Shown here: positions 1 to 64,000 of the stretch, piece after piece | Layout: every line of letters begins with the position of its first letter | Position numbering within the stretch: position 1 is the stretch's first letter | NCBI GenBank assembly: GCA_944470555.2 | Contig: OX104129.1 | Location: 45,665,998 to 45,729,997 of the forward strand | Source of the DNA: Heterobilharzia americana | Taxonomy: Eukaryota; Platyhelminthes; Trematoda; Strigeidida; Schistosomatidae | Direction: 5' to 3' | DNA: 64,000 nucleotides | Notes under the pieces: model-generated | Databases searched by the model: none | What the model saw: only the letters and a program-made list of their open reading frames with translations | What the model was told of the DNA's origin: nothing | Position numbers and translations under genes: made by a program

Positions 1-318
1 CATGGAGTGGGATGATAAATGTTTTCAATCTTCAGTCACTGCTTACATATTCAATTCCTCTAGTTTATATAGGATATTCTTATATTGTTCATTTCTGAAG
101 GTATCAGACGCTAATCCATGGGAGCTAGATTCAGAACTTAGTATTTATCAGTAAGGAATATATGATGCCTAACAAGAGCTACTATTTACTCTGGAATTGG
201 GATTTATTTCATTGAGATTAAGTTTGTATGACCAATATTGGTGTTATAGTTTCTTTGCATAACTTTACGTACAGCTGTTTAGTAGTAAGTTTAGGGAATC
301 TATTTTTGTTTTACTTAC

Positions 319-63787
<63,469 letters not shown>

Positions 63788-64000
63788 CTAGAAAAAAAGT
63801 AGGATGAGAAAATGATAATTAAATATTTTCAACCAAATTCTAATTTTACTGATGTTTAACTAGTTAGAATATGGTCTTTCAATTATCACAAGTGCATATA
63901 TCCATCATACTGATTCAACATATCTTGTCTTTTCTCAGGTGTCCGACGTTTTAATAAGTCAATTAACTTTTGTTTTCATACCAATTTGTTGTATTTTATC

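Overview
The window looks like nuclear DNA of a parasitic flatworm, most likely a schistosome. It is AT-rich, genes are split by long introns, and the introns are littered with tRNA-derived SINEs of the Sm-alpha type, RTE-like and other non-LTR retrotransposon relics, and Penelope-like relics of the kind known from Schistosoma. No prokaryotic features are present.

The whole 64 kb lies inside one minus-strand gene, read from high to low coordinates and open at both ends. I placed 26 coding exons (numbered here in transcript order, exon 1 at 63700-63787, exon 26 at 319-463). Every intron is GT...AG, and every exon-exon joint keeps one reading frame. Together they give 5,228 coding nucleotides, about 1,742 residues. 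The protein is an intracellular muscle giant made of Ig (I-set) and FN3 domains. In order: end of an Ig, Ig, a linker of about 90 residues with four RRxS sites, five Ig domains, FN3-FN3-Ig, FN3-FN3-Ig, FN3-FN3-FN3-Ig, and the start of another FN3. An Ig block with a phosphorylatable linker followed by repeating FN3/Ig supermodules is the layout of twitchin (UNC-22 of nematodes, projectin of insects, catch-muscle twitchin of molluscs). The N-terminal Igs, the rest of the FN3/Ig array and the kinase domain must lie outside the window.

Region by region: 48-64 kb holds the Ig/linker part of the gene and most of the repeats: two closely similar RTE relics sharing a lesion, two large tetranucleotide microsatellites grown inside one of them, a nearly perfect 0.75-kb inverted repeat, and a cluster of small hairpin elements. 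31-48 kb encodes five Ig domains. 16-31 kb encodes the first two FN3-FN3-Ig blocks, with two Penelope-like GIY-YIG relics in introns. 0-16 kb encodes an FN3 triplet, an Ig domain with unusual low-complexity insertions, and the start of the next FN3.

I found no second protein-coding gene, no functional RNA gene, and no promoter or polyadenylation site that I can support. The most interesting signals are the PKA-type linker on a skippable exon, the hairpin-forming intronic palindrome, the shared-lesion retrotransposon pair, and microsatellites that can be traced to codons of the reverse transcriptase.
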